From positions 372,001-436,000 of the forward strand of contig MOWL01000001.1 of assembly GCA_002110485.1 (NCBI GenBank): a DNA stretch of 64,000 bases, read 5' to 3'. Below the pieces are notes generated by a model that saw only the letters and a program-made list of their open reading frames with translations, searched no databases and had not been told where the DNA came from. The DNA is from Emergomyces orientalis. Lineage: Eukaryota > Ascomycota > Eurotiomycetes > Onygenales > Ajellomycetaceae. Position 1 is the first letter of the stretch; every line of letters starts with the position of its first letter. The position numbers and the translations under genes were made by a program. Below are positions 35,601-46,762 of the stretch, one piece after another.

Positions 35601-38238
35601 TTGTCCTCTATGATTTCTGGATTCGAAAATGAAGGTATCCCTTTAGATGTGTCGTCTCCGCAGCACCATAATGAGAAGATCCTTCTTTGGAAAATCATGC
35701 GGGTCATGGTTGAACATGACGGCCTTTTAGCAGGCAATCCAGAAGTTGAAAATTCCGTACGGTCCATTCTATCGCCTATCCCTGAAGTATCCCGGGTCTC
35801 ATCGGAGGCTGTCGGGTTCCATACTCAACTCTCCAGCGTCTATGAAAGCATAAGTGGAGAAGCGCAATCTGAGCCGATGAACGTCGATGGAATGGAAAGC
35901 ATTCGTAGATCACTTCTAACCGGTGGGAGGGAGAAGGCCGTCTGGGAAGCAGTGGATCGCCGCTTATGGGGCCATGCCATGTTAATATCCTCAACCCTTG
36001 ATAAGTCTATCTGGAAACAGGTAATGCAAGAGTTCATCAGACGGGAAGTCAAAGCTGTTGGTAACAATACCGAATCAATGGCTGCTCTTTATGAAATTTT
36101 CGCAGGCAATTTGGAGGAGAGTGTCGATGAACTGGTGCCACCTTCTGCCCGAGCAGGTTTGCAGATGATTAGCAAGATAGGGGGTTCTGGTCACGCAAAA
36201 AACGCTCTGGCTGGACTTGATAAATGGCAAGAAACCTTGTGTTTAATTTTGAGCAACAGAAGCCCGGACGACCATGTTGCCCTTCTTGCCCTTTCTAGGC
36301 TTCTCTCAGCCTACGGAAGGATAGAAGCCTCGCATATATGTGCATTATTCGCGAAATCTGCTTCAGTGCCTCTAATATTTAGCGGCCCTGACGATCCACA
36401 GTCACAGATCGTGCTTCTCGGGATGGACCATCGCCGATATCCATTCACTTTCGCCAACGACCTAAATTCTATCCTTCTTACTGAGGTGTACGAGTTTGCT
36501 CTCTCTATTCTGTCCGGTTCTACCACGGCAGTAGCACCACATTTCCAAGCCTTTAAACTCCAATATGCACTTACCCTTGCGGAAAATGGCAGCAAAGCCG
36601 AGTCCCAGCAGTATTGTGACGCTATCGGAGCAATCCTAAAATCAACGACAAAACCTTCGCCATACTATCATCAACGATTTTTCTCTGAGCTCGACGAGCT
36701 TACCAACCGCCTTAGACAATCTCCTACCGGTGGCTCCTCTTCATGGATGTCGAAACCGAGCATGGAAAAGGTCTCCGGGTCAATTTTGGCGAAATTCAAT
36801 AGTTTCGTTGCTGGTGACGATAGTGATGCTGCCTCCACGGGATCTGGCAAAGCGGGAGATGCAGAAATTGGACCCTTCGCTAAAATGGTTGGCACCCCTC
36901 CAATCAGCCGCTCACCTTCCACCCATGACACCTATGCGGCGTTCGGGGGTGGTCAACCAATCCCCACGATGCCTCCTACCTCTCGTTATGCTCCCGGAAA
37001 CCAATATGCTCCTTATTCCTCTCCGGATCAATATCGTGGCCGTGGATCCCTTGACTCACAACGATCACCTCCTTCTACGGGCCGTTCTTATTCTCAGGGT
37101 CGCCCGTCGCAGGAACTAAATAAGGGCATGGAAAATAACTACCATCCGATTGCTCCCCAGCATCTCTATAGCCCACCGTCCGCTCAGGGGAGAGGCTCAA
37201 CGCCACCTCAGCAGGCAGCCTATGCTCATCTGGCCCCGGTTGAAGAAATACAGTCTTCCCAGGGCTCGGACCATGCAGGCCCTGAACAGCCCATTCACTT
37301 TGGAGGGTATCAACTTACTTTAAACCAACAATCCAGTATGGAGCAGGAGGCTGGATCTCTTACTCCCCAGAATACCGGCTATGAACCACCAGCACGAACA
37401 ACCAATTACGAGCCCCCGTCGTATGTGCCTGAACCTGTGGATGCCGCTGAATCAGAAAAGGAGAAGCCAAAAAAGTCATTCACGGATGACGATGATGAAG
37501 ATTTTGTCGCTCGTGACGAAGCTGTCAGGGAAGCTGAGAAAGAACGCAAGGATCGTGAAGTCGACGAAGCATTTAAAAAGGCTGCGGAGGAAGATGGTAA
37601 GCTCTTCTCTTTTCTATCTTGTTATTAACCAATGCTAACCACGTTTTTTCGCTTCTATAGCCAAAAAGCCCGCATCAGAGAAAAAAGGGTGGTTCTCGTG
37701 GTGGAGTAAGAAAGACCCGAACGCTAGCAGTGCCGGAGGTCCAATCCGAGCTAAACTTGGCGAGGAGAATTCGTTCTATTACGACAAAGAGCTGAAGAGA
37801 TGGGTTAATAAAAAGGACCCAAATAGCGCCACTGCAACTGCTCGCTCTACACCACCACCACCTAAAGGGCCAGCGCCACCAAGCCGGTCTGTAAGTGCAA
37901 ACGATGGTCCCCCTCCAGCGGGATATAATATACCATCATCAGGCTCGGCTCCAACCCTTGCTCCGCCACCTAATCCAGCAAGTGGGCCTCCTTCACAGGC
38001 TGGAGACTCGTCGCCTCAGAATTTGAGCCCGGGATTGCCATCTTTGGCAGCCCCATCGTCTGGAAGCCCGTTCTTAATGGCACGATCCGTTTCAGCTGGA
38101 CCGCCATCCAGGCCAGGAACGGCTTTGAGCAACGCGAGCTCTATTGATGACCTTATTGGAGCGCCGCAGGCTAGGAAGGGCAATACCGTCAGGGGAAAGA
38201 AGAAGGGTCGAGGCTACGTCGATGTTATGGCAAAGTAA
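32607..38238 (+). CDS. SEC16: Sec16, COPII coat assembly scaffold
   Basis: Peripheral ER protein that marks ER exit sites and organises Sar1, Sec23/24 and Sec13/31 during COPII budding. Exons 32607–37596 and 37661–38238 give 1855 residues. The N-terminal 900 residues are disordered: acidic first, then very Pro/Ser-rich. The central conserved domain lies roughly at residues 1000–1420 and includes LLWKIMRVMVEHDG, GREKAVWEAVDRRLWGHAML and KWQETLCLILSNRSPDD, the alpha-solenoid that binds Sec13. The C-terminal conserved segment contains KKGWFSWWSKKDPN, IRAKLGEENSFYYDKELKRW and VNKKDP, and the protein ends in a basic tail. An in-frame ATG at 32661 (MIQSGSWNPALRP) fits the usual Sec16 N-terminus better, so the true start may be there. 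Confidence 0.92.
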
Positions 38239-39661
38239 AAATAGCCGATTTGCCGCTCAAGGAGGAAAAACCGAACCTGTCACGGGTATGTCTTATGTTG
38301 CGCTAACCGCCAAGGAAAAAAGCAAAAAATATTCGAATACAACCATGCCTTGTTCGACACGTTCTCGTCATTGTCCCACATACCGTTTTATTTTGCCCGA
38401 TACAATTATGCATTTTTCTTTCTTGTTTTCCGCGTCGCATTTTGCGCGTGAATGACTCTTTTTTATCATATGTTTTGTAATATTGGCATTTTGCTAGCTA
38501 CCAGCACCTCTCCATGCCTTGCTGTTTTATGCTAGCCTTCGACGTGTCCCGCCTTATTGGGGAACATTTTGTTTTATTACGTTATTATATATACTTTTGT
38601 TTTGTCCCTCTTTCGCGACCTAGGCCGCGTCCCGAGCGTCCCAGGTCTGCTGCTACGTTTTTGTCAGATGTTCTCAGTGGAGTACTCGTTTTATATTGTT
38701 TATCATTACACGCTCCGTGACCTTCTTGAAAAGAACGGGAGGGCTTTTTCTGTATACTATTGGCATTTTCATTCACCTCATTAATTATTTTAATCAGTTT
38801 TATTTTTATTTTTTTATTCCTTGCTTTTTTTTACTACATATTGGCTTGCATATACTTAAAGAAATGTCAAAAATGTTTCAGTCATTGTATGCTAGCATTA
38901 TTGAGGAATAAGGATTGAGGTCCCTGGCGTTGCACCTGAATATATAGTTATGTTTTGATTTCTGTTCATTTAGCATTCCCGACCACCTAGTATAATCACG
39001 ATGGAGCACTTGGCTTCACCGTTACGGGGGTCGTCTAATAACCATTGCGGCAATGCAATTTCAAGGGCAGGTGGATGGTTTAGCTAAATTAGAATGTAAA
39101 GGCTGGGAAGGATGGAGGTGCATGTATCACTGCCGTGAAAACTACCGGTGATATATGTACTACATATATTGATTTTAAGTTGATATCTGAGGCATTCGTT
39201 TCTACTTTCCCCCACACCTTCTCTCCAATTCTCTCCTCCTGTTGGGACCCGTCATATTGGTTTACTGTGTTTAGTAAAATAAGAAAGGGGTAGTATTATA
39301 TATTAGACATCGAGGGTGAAGATTCATAAAATGGAAAGTCGTAACAGAATCATCAAACATTATCAAGTCGGGTAAGTATATGTATGGCGTGGACTGGTGT
39401 ATGGGTAAACAGAGCACTATCAAGCGGCGTATGAATTGATATAATACTATGTAGAAAGATAGGATTAGAAATTGCGAGTTTTATAAAAAATGGGTTTGTT
39501 GCCGGGTAATAATTATTTTATGCCGTAGCAGATAAAAAACAGATGTCCGAAGAGCATTTACAACAATGGGGTTATTAAACTCACGGTTAAACATGAATCT
39601 TCCCCACTTCCGCCTTCCGGTAAATAGACGTATAGGATCAGTGCAGTATCGTGGATAAAGC
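38239..39661. other. AT-rich intergenic region between convergent Sec16 and Hus1 genes
   Basis: About 1.4 kb of AT-rich 3' flanking DNA. Overlapping frames at 38511–38911 are hydrophobic translations of T-rich sequence without family features. No gene is called. Confidence 0.55.
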
Positions 39662-39692
39662 CTATTGATTTTTTGTTTTTGAACAAAGGTTA

Positions 39693-41044
39693 TTAGAATT
39701 GGATTGTTGGGGCTGTACTTTTGTCATACGCAAACAACACCGTGAAATTATGAGAACTAATAGCGATTTCGCACAGCGCATGCCCTCGGATAAGCGCAGT
39801 AGGCAACACCGGCCCCTCACATGATGCCCTGGACCAAAAATAAATGTATGCATATAAAAAATGGGAAACTTACACGCAACAACCCTTGGACTCAACCGCC
39901 CGACACTCAGAACCCGGCCCCAATCCTTTCCATCAATCCTTACCTTCGCCCACCCTTCCTCTGCCTCCCCATTCTCTCCACCCAACTCTCTCATCCGCTC
40001 GCTGGGCAGCTGTTCCAACTCGTTCTGAGACAGTTGCGCCGGGTCCAGAGGTGGATTAAGCAGCCCTGTCCACACGCTCGAGATGCGCAGGGTATCTGTA
40101 GCTATGGCGAGTTTCAGAGAGCCGTGCATGTTCGCTGAGAGTTCCAGCTTGGGACTGCTGTTAGTAGTTCCCGCACCCGCACCTTGTGTGGAAGCTAGTC
40201 CCGTTGTTGCTGTACTGATGATGCTCTTGGCAGCAGAATCCATGGCTAGCTTTGTGAAGCGCTCTGAGATGCTTTTTAGCTGGATGAGGCTGGGGAGCAC
40301 GATGTGGATATCTGGACTGCGGCAACGGGGTTCGTGTAGACCTTCAACAGACGAGGTCGGGAGCACGCGGACTGGGATTTCTTGCGTTATTACGGTTTCG
40401 CGTTCGCGGGGACCATCGGGTTGGTTCGTAGCTGTAGCTAGCTGCGTAGTGCCTGCTGGTGGTGGGTGTGTGGGCATCCTGTCGGAATTAATGTTACTAT
40501 CGTTGTTGTTGCTGTTGCCCACTCCTAGGGCGTTTTTCCCTGACGTCCATGACGAAGTCACGACTGTTAATGCAAGCAAGGGGACTGATCCTTTCTTGGT
40601 TAATCGTAGTTGTGCTGAGGCTGCGCTTGTTGCGGAGCGGAGGGCGCGGTGGAGGGCGCCGATGGGGACTTCGAGATTGATAACGCCTGACGCGGCACTT
40701 ATTGAGTAGGATTCAAAGACTGAGTCCTATAGCAAAGCGTAGGATAATATGAGTCTATTTTTATTCATTTATTCAAATTTGCTTCTCCTTTTGTATATTG
40801 CTTTTGTCATGGCGAATCGCAGTTCCACATACAATTGGCAGTTGGGCCCAGACCTGGGTTCCCTGGTCTGGGACGATGGTGAAACGGACGGCTTCATCTT
40901 CCAGTCGAACCCAACATATTTTGCCCAGAGATGATAAAGACGCGGTAAATTCTGGGGAGAGAGTATCAGTACCAGCTTGTAGGAAAGGGTGGTACACCTA
41001 CTGGCAAAGGTGCTAATGTTGATGAGCTGGCTTCTGAAGCGCAT
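39693..41044 (-). CDS. Hus1-type subunit of the 9-1-1 DNA-damage clamp
   Basis: Hus1, with Rad9 and Rad1, forms the PCNA-like ring loaded at damaged DNA to activate the checkpoint. Exons in transcription order: 41002–41044 (MRFRSQLINISTFA), 40833–40951 (LSSLGKICWVRLEDEAVRFT, VWAQLPI) and 39874–40726 (VINLEVPIGALHRALRSATS, LRLTKKGSVPLLAL, ITQEIPVRVLP, LKLAIATDTLRISSVWTGLL, WGRVLSVGRLSPRVVA). The order of segments follows the Hus1 fold. The C-terminal exon is uncertain. Splicing the GTAAGT donor at 39873 to an acceptor near 39785 gives a 29-residue ending that contains HALCEIAIS and stops at 39693, for about 368 residues in all. Splicing to 39829 gives a basic ending that stops at 39662. Confidence 0.82.
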
Positions 41045-41556
41045 CTTGCTCACTGCATTCTCCGATGTTCAGGATGGAAAGAGCAGTAAAGTGTATTATT
41101 ATCCGCTGTCGTCTTATAGAGTTACAGGCCTAAATGGCGGTATTGCTATGTGTCGATTCGATATTTGGTATTGATATTCGGCTCCTTTCGCGCTTAAATG
41201 GTTAACTACTACAATAGACGCCATGACGCGCCCAAAAACTACGGCGGATTGTAATAGTACCTAACTTAGTGACAAATGCCTAAAAACGTGCTTTTGGCCT
41301 GTGATGTCACGTACTATAGTTGAACTTCTAAATTTCACGGTCAACGAGTTATTAATACGAATGATCTGTTCAATGAATTAAAATATCTAATATATTTCAT
41401 GATAAACTCATTCACTCAACAATCTTGCTCACTTTATATTACTTCATCAATTTAGTATAAGACATTATCTTATTGCGTTTGCCTTGTTCATCTTCTAGAT
41501 AGTCTCTCATATTAAACTAATATAACTAGTAGTTAGTGGATATAACGTGAATAAGA

Positions 41557-42047
41557 TCATTCAATTTTCTGTTCCAGCTGCATGCTTGGATCAACCTCGG
41601 CTCCATCGCCCCAGTTAGGAGGAGGGTTGACGTCGACGTCGGGGCGACAATTCTGAATAGCTTTTGACGGGGATTCTAATGGCTCTGGAAGCGGCTGTGT
41701 TCCTCCTCTATTCCACACGAGCTAATTTGGACAAAAGTAATAGATGGTGGATTATCGCTATTCCTACACCAATGGGAAATGTTCAAACTTGCCCACTCTC
41801 TCCTGGTGGAAGAGTTAGAAAACGTATATATTGTAGTTGAAGGAGGGGGTTTTAACTAAATTGACGATTGTACCGACATCCGTATTTCAGGGAAACGCCC
41901 AGAGTATCCTATCAGAAAATGTAAAATCAGATCAACTTCCGGATCTACTTTCATCGCCTTGCAAATTTGCTCAATGATGTGCGTCTTTTTCCTCTTCGCC
42001 GTTTTAGAGGAAAGGATTATATTAGCACCAAAATGAACTAGGGATCG
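41557..42047 (-). pseudogene. Unassigned two-exon coding-like remnant
   Basis: Two minus-strand open stretches join in frame over a plausible intron. The first (41874–42047) reads KRKKTHIIEQICKAMKVDPE then LILHFLIGYSGRFPEIRMS and ends at a GTACAA donor. The second (41557–41721) follows an ATTAG acceptor, reads LVWNRGGTQPLPEPLESPSK then CRPDVDVNPPPNWGDGAEVD, and ends at TGA. Together they give about 112 residues, basic first and Pro/Asp-rich later. A stop codon lies just upstream of the first stretch, and no start with a promoter-like context or further 5' exon was found. This suggests the 3' end of a truncated gene. I do not recognise the family. Confidence 0.35.
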
Positions 42048-42152
42048 CTATTCAGACATTATTCGATCGAGCGTGTTTATGAGAAGAGGAATTTCAAAAC
42101 CATGCACGGATTAAGTGTATCCCCGAAGCCTCGTTTTGGCCCCAACACATCG

Positions 42153-42190
42153 CGATATCAGCGATATCAGCCAGCCATATCAGCCATATC
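42153..42190 (+). repeat. Short imperfect tandem repeat of ATATCAGC
   Basis: Units GCGATATCA, GCGATATCA, GCCAGCCATATCA and GCCATATC follow one another about 90 bp upstream of the HD-hydrolase start. Confidence 0.6.
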
Positions 42191-42279
42191 TCCTTCACGA
42201 ATTGCCAGGTATAGTATATATGTTGGACACCATCCATTTTGACTATATTCAGATAACCAACATTAAATACCTTTTCCAC

Positions 42280-43180
42280 ATGGCTGATTCTGGACCTGCT
42301 GGTCCTGAAACTCGGGATTTGAAGACTTGTTTAGAAGAAGAGGTCAGAAGAGTGAGAAAGGTGCCTCCTCAATGTTGACATTAACTAATTTTCAAAGTAA
42401 CAAAAGCAATACATACAAGACCTGAATGCCGAACATGGCCCTAAGGCATCATCGCTACATGCATCTCCCTCTACAAACATTCCACTTGTCTCGGATTCTA
42501 TCCTTGTTGAGAAGGTTACCTCATATGTCGAAGAGTATATGTCATCCTACGATAGTTCTCATGACTTTGACCACGTCCAGCGTGTCCTAGGTCTCGCCCG
42601 ACTTATCGCTTCTGCTTCATCAGTCCCTTCCTCCCCCACTTCATCAACTCACTACGACCCCCTAACCATCACGCTCTCCTCGCTCTTGCATGACGTTGGC
42701 GATAAAAAGTACCTCAAACCTGGCGACAATGCTGAAACCATGGTCTACGAGCTGCTTGTGTCCTTTGGGGCGCCCAACTTCCTAGCAGAAAAGATCCAAA
42801 CGGTCGTCAGCAATGTGTCATTTTCAGCAGAAACTAAATCAGCAGAGAGCCGCGAAAAGGTGCAAAAATTGGTTCAAGAGATTCCTGAGCTAGGCCCTGT
42901 GCAGGATGCTGATCGCTTGGATGCAATTGGAGGCATTGGAATTGGGCGTACGTTTACATATGGCGGGGCATCGGGAAGGGTGGGCCAGAAAGGGAGACGC
43001 ATGCAGGAGACCATACAGCATTTTGTGGACAAGTTGGAATGCTTAGAGGGTTTAATGAAGACAACAGAGGGAAAGAGACTAGCAGCAGAGAGAACCAGGC
43101 GTCTCAAGATATATAGGACATGGTGGGAGGAAGAAATGCGGGAGGCGCTGGAAGGGTTGAACGCGACTTTAAGGCCCTGA
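42280..43180 (+). CDS. HD-domain metal-dependent phosphohydrolase
   Basis: Exons 42280–42360 and 42407–43180 give 284 residues; the intron is short with a CTAAT branch-like site and keeps phase 0. The HD-domain metal ligands are present in order: His in SHDFDHVQRVLGLA, the HD doublet in LLHDVGDKKY and the distal Asp in DADRLDAIGGIGIGRTFTYGG. This matches the small stand-alone YedJ/YpgQ-like HD hydrolases, some of which act on nucleoside triphosphates in vitro. The biological substrate is not known. The C-terminal half is helical and charged (KRLAAERTRRLKIYRTWWEE). It is convergent with the broken 2OG oxygenase gene. Confidence 0.85.
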
Positions 43181-43441
43181 TGTACTCCGTAGTGTAAATC
43201 AGCTCTTCGGAACCCACTATGGTGGAGTCTTTGGAAGTCTGAGAGAGACAAGTTCGTGCGTTGGGTCTTTCTACTCATAGAGCCTCACTTCCGAGGACGT
43301 GTTAACCACTTTTGTTCCTTTCTAAAATTTGTTTCGGTCCATTGACACTCTTCTTTAATTCAGCATTGGAGCTACCACCAGACCGTGCCAATTCCCGCGA
43401 GTAATGATTCTACGATCTCCCTACACTGTGATAAACCCTTC

Positions 43442-44570
43442 TTAAAGTTTCTTAACCTCAATCAAATGTCTCGTACTTGCCCTACTAACTGCAGGGAATT
43501 CTGGCAATTCAAGATCCGGAAAAACCTTCTGAACCTTCACACCAAGGTACTGGCCCCAAGTACCCTGGAGACTATTGAACGTCGACCGTTGTTGCCAGCG
43601 TTTGAGTGTCGCTGAGTCAGGACTGCTCGTAATGGTGGAGAAGGGAAACGGTCGGATTTCAGCAGTCCAAGCGGGGTCAAAAAAGAATGGAATGGAAAGC
43701 CGCTCAGACATAGGTGATGGTGGCAGAACTCGGTGGCGTGGAGAGATATAGAGACCAGAAGTGAGGCGATCAAGGATATCACCCACTTTGGAGTATTAGA
43801 ATTAGCTAGTTGTAGAGCAACATCGAATTGGATCCGTGAATACTCACCATTAGCCACAAAACGAATCTGGAACTACGGGTACGTCTACCCACTCGCCCAA
43901 AGGGGAAACAACTTGAAGGCCAGCCGTAGTTTGTGAAAGGATGGTAAGAAATCCGAAGTCCGAATGCTCCCCTATGCCGCAGCTTTCAAAGCCCTCTCTT
44001 CTTGAATATTTGAAAGCACGAAAGAGCTGGATAGGCTCAGGCTCCAGAACCATCCGCCTCACTTCTTCCTTCTCCAAACCCAGGCCCACGCTCATCGCAT
44101 CACTAATTATCAAACCAAACTCTGTAACCTTCTCAATATATTCCAGCACCAGTTTCCTCATCTCAGGTACATCTTTATCTAGAAACTGATTCTTCCCAAA
44201 AGTCGGCATACCTGCGAATGGATGTTCATCCTCAGGGCTCAACTCTGGGCCTCCGTAAAACCCCTCCTTCTGGTCTATATTACCCTTTGATCCTTCCCCG
44301 CCCCAAGGCATGTAGCCCCTCCATGCCCAACCCCCCTTTCTCAGATGAAGCTCCTCTTTCTTTTGGGGGGGAAGCGCGAAAAACCTTTTCAAAGCCATTT
44401 GAAGGGCTTTTGTGAGGCTTGGAGGGACAGAATTAGTCCCCGTCAGGATACAGATACCCCAGGTGCTAAAGGCAGAATGGATTTGAGAGATTGTCGCAAG
44501 ACACTCGGGGAGAGGAGAACGAAGTAGAAGTGAAAAGAGGAGTCGAGTCGATGACTGGAACTTGGCTCAT
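43442..44570 (-). pseudogene. 2OG-Fe(II) oxygenase gene with two homopolymer frameshifts
   Basis: An isopenicillin-N-synthase-like 2-oxoglutarate/Fe(II) dioxygenase. The ATG at 44570 gives MSQVPVIDSTPLF, the normal family N-terminus, but the frame is lost at a C4 run (plus-strand G at 44507–44510). ECLATISQIHSAF and the rest continue one base out of register. The body (HLRKGGWAWRGYMPWGGEG, HPFAG) carries the iron ligands His and Asp in GEHSDFGFL. It loses frame again at a T4 run (plus-strand A at 43858–43861), just before the donor at 43847. Exon 2 (43442–43785) keeps the second His (SPRHRV) and the 2OG-binding RLS. All catalytic residues remain. Two one-base insertions in homopolymers may be real or sequencing error. 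Confidence 0.8.
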
Positions 44571-46762
44571 CGTTTAATGTAGTTATCAGCAAGTTTTGCT
44601 CGGTGGGTCCTGAAGAGTTAAATGAAGAGTGTGGAGCGCGGAATGGCTTCGTCAGTGGGAAATCAGAGACCCTTATAACTTGCTTTACTCACTAAAGGGT
44701 CTGTTCGATGCGCGGTGCGGTGCGGTACTCGTTCTTTTTGTATGCTGTCTATGGATTTCAGTCAAAAATACAGCTGTTTTGATCATTACAATCAAAAATA
44801 CGGCTAGTATTTTAAAATAAAATAAAACAGATGAGTAATCAAGATTTGACTTTTCTAGCCTGGAGAACTTTAGCTAAATGAGGTTAAAAACTGCTTCACT
44901 TTGCATCGTCCTTTTTGAACCTTATCAAGTCATGGGCCAGTTCAAAAAAAAAGTAACCCCGTACTAGCTGTGACTTTCGCATCAACTGCTCAATTCCTTG
45001 TTTACAGAGTAGTTAAGTTATGTGAGCTCTCGGTGACAGGTGACAGGGGGTGCTTGGAAGGAGGGTGCTTGGCGATGTCATCGAAGAAACCTGCTGGCTC
45101 TGGCCGCTAGCAAGACGCCAAAAGCTTGGGCGGAAAGTGAAAAAATGGAAGTTTGAATCCCATCATTCTGAAGGTTCTTTACCTCTACTGAAACAATGAC
45201 AGGGCAAGTCAGATAAACATGGGGTCTTATCAAAGCTCAAATTGAGTAACTATGCAATTCATAACCCCCCACCAGCTACCAAAGGCGTTAAATAAACAAC
45301 TACAAACAAAAGAAAACTAGAAATATATGTGCATATCCAGTCAGTCCTGAGCAAAAGTCGCACCGCCGCCGAAGTCCAGTGGCATACTTTGCTGATGGCC
45401 ACACTGAACGAGGTAGGGAAATGGTGAAAATAGAGATGAAAAAATGGGAATTGAATTGTCAAGCAGCGAACGAAGCTTGGGTTTCTTAGATATCTACTAG
45501 TACTAGTAGTTACTTGTTTTGACAAAACACAGGAATGTCGCCTTACGTAATTCTCAGGTACCAACCAGCACCAACATTTCCACTTTAGGAACTATATTTA
45601 CATATTTATACTTTTATGCTGTAGTTCAAATTTCAAGCGATAGATATGTTTTTATATTTGAAGAACATTCATTAGGGGATTCGGTTAATCTGTCTGACGC
45701 TGACAACGTACTGTACATTAGCTAAATAGTAATTACTCCGTAGTTAAACCTGGCTAACTTAATCGAGGGGCGGATCTTTTCATGCTGGTCTTCCACGAAC
45801 GCGCTGGGCTTTCGGGGACTTGGCCTAAGCAGCACAGATCATCAATGTAGTGGCTGAAATGTCCTGCATGCGCAATGTTGCTCTGGGCCAGAGGTTATTT
45901 TTGATGGACATCTACTCCGTACGGAGTACGGAGTATATAACTGGTAGCTAGTCAGGTTAATTGGGATGGGAATGTTCAAGTGGATTCACACTATGGACAG
46001 TCAATAATAATAACTATTGAACTGCAGTAGATTTAATAAAAGAATTTTTGGGCCCAATATCCAGCTGCCAATCACCTTATTTCATTCCCAATCTTCTCCG
46101 CCGTCTCTCCGTACATTTTCTGCCTTGCTTTTGGACTGTGGACTGAATGTGCTGGACGGTGGTGATAGGGCCGACCCCCCGGGGTGCCCATCACAATTAC
46201 ATAACCCCATCCTCACCAAGACCACGACATCTGTAACATCCCCAACTCACGACAACCAACCACTACTACGCCGACACGAGGACTCACTCTCCCCCATCAC
46301 AGCCTCGATTTCCTGATATCTTGAACTGAAGTTGCCGAGAGCACTGGTCTGCTCCGGGTTACGGCTTCACCTCGTCCGTTCACTTTACTGCCGTTTCTCC
46401 TTTTTCTTCCCAACCTTTTTCTTTGTGGTGTGCCTTTTCTTCTCCCCCAGCTGCAGTCGTTTCCCCCCAAAGCATTGTTCGTCAATCATCCCGTCGATCA
46501 ATCGCCAACCATCTACTTTTGCGACACAGGTAGCGAACCTTCCTATGTTGCCCCCGCATATACCTAGCAAATGCATTTTTAGTCGTCTAGCAGCTTCACA
46601 ACCAACATGTGGAGAGGGTCATCCAGAGATTTTCTTCATGCTCAACTTACCGCTCTCCGCGATGACCCTGGCTTCTACTTAACCATCCCGACGCCTTACA
46701 TCTAATTTCCTGCCTTTCCAAGGGCGCCTTGAGCACCGCAATGCTATTCTTAGCTACTGAAA
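44571..46762. other. Gene-free 2.2-kb region
   Basis: No convincing coding sequence on either strand. It contains a perfect palindrome with a direct extension (45913–45935), a second TACTCCGTA copy (45734–45742) and overlapping CTACTAGT/ACTAGTAG copies (45494–45509). The last part (46300–46760) is pyrimidine-rich, as expected for the promoter and leader of the GAR-domain gene. Confidence 0.55.
45913..45935. repeat. TACTCCGTACGGAGTA palindrome
   Basis: A 16-bp perfect inverted repeat (45913–45928) followed by another CGGAGTA unit. The half-site TACTCCGTA also occurs at 43183–43191 and 45734–45742. Its function is unknown. It could be a transcription-factor site or the footprint of a small transposable element. 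Confidence 0.5.

Larger units (their letters stand above)
41045..42279. other. Divergent Hus1/HD-hydrolase intergenic region with a hidden coding-like fragment
   Basis: About 1.2 kb between divergent genes, AT-rich in the first half. It contains an ACTAGTAG copy (41525–41532), a short tandem repeat (42153–42190) and the unassigned minus-strand coding-like segment listed separately. Confidence 0.5.
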
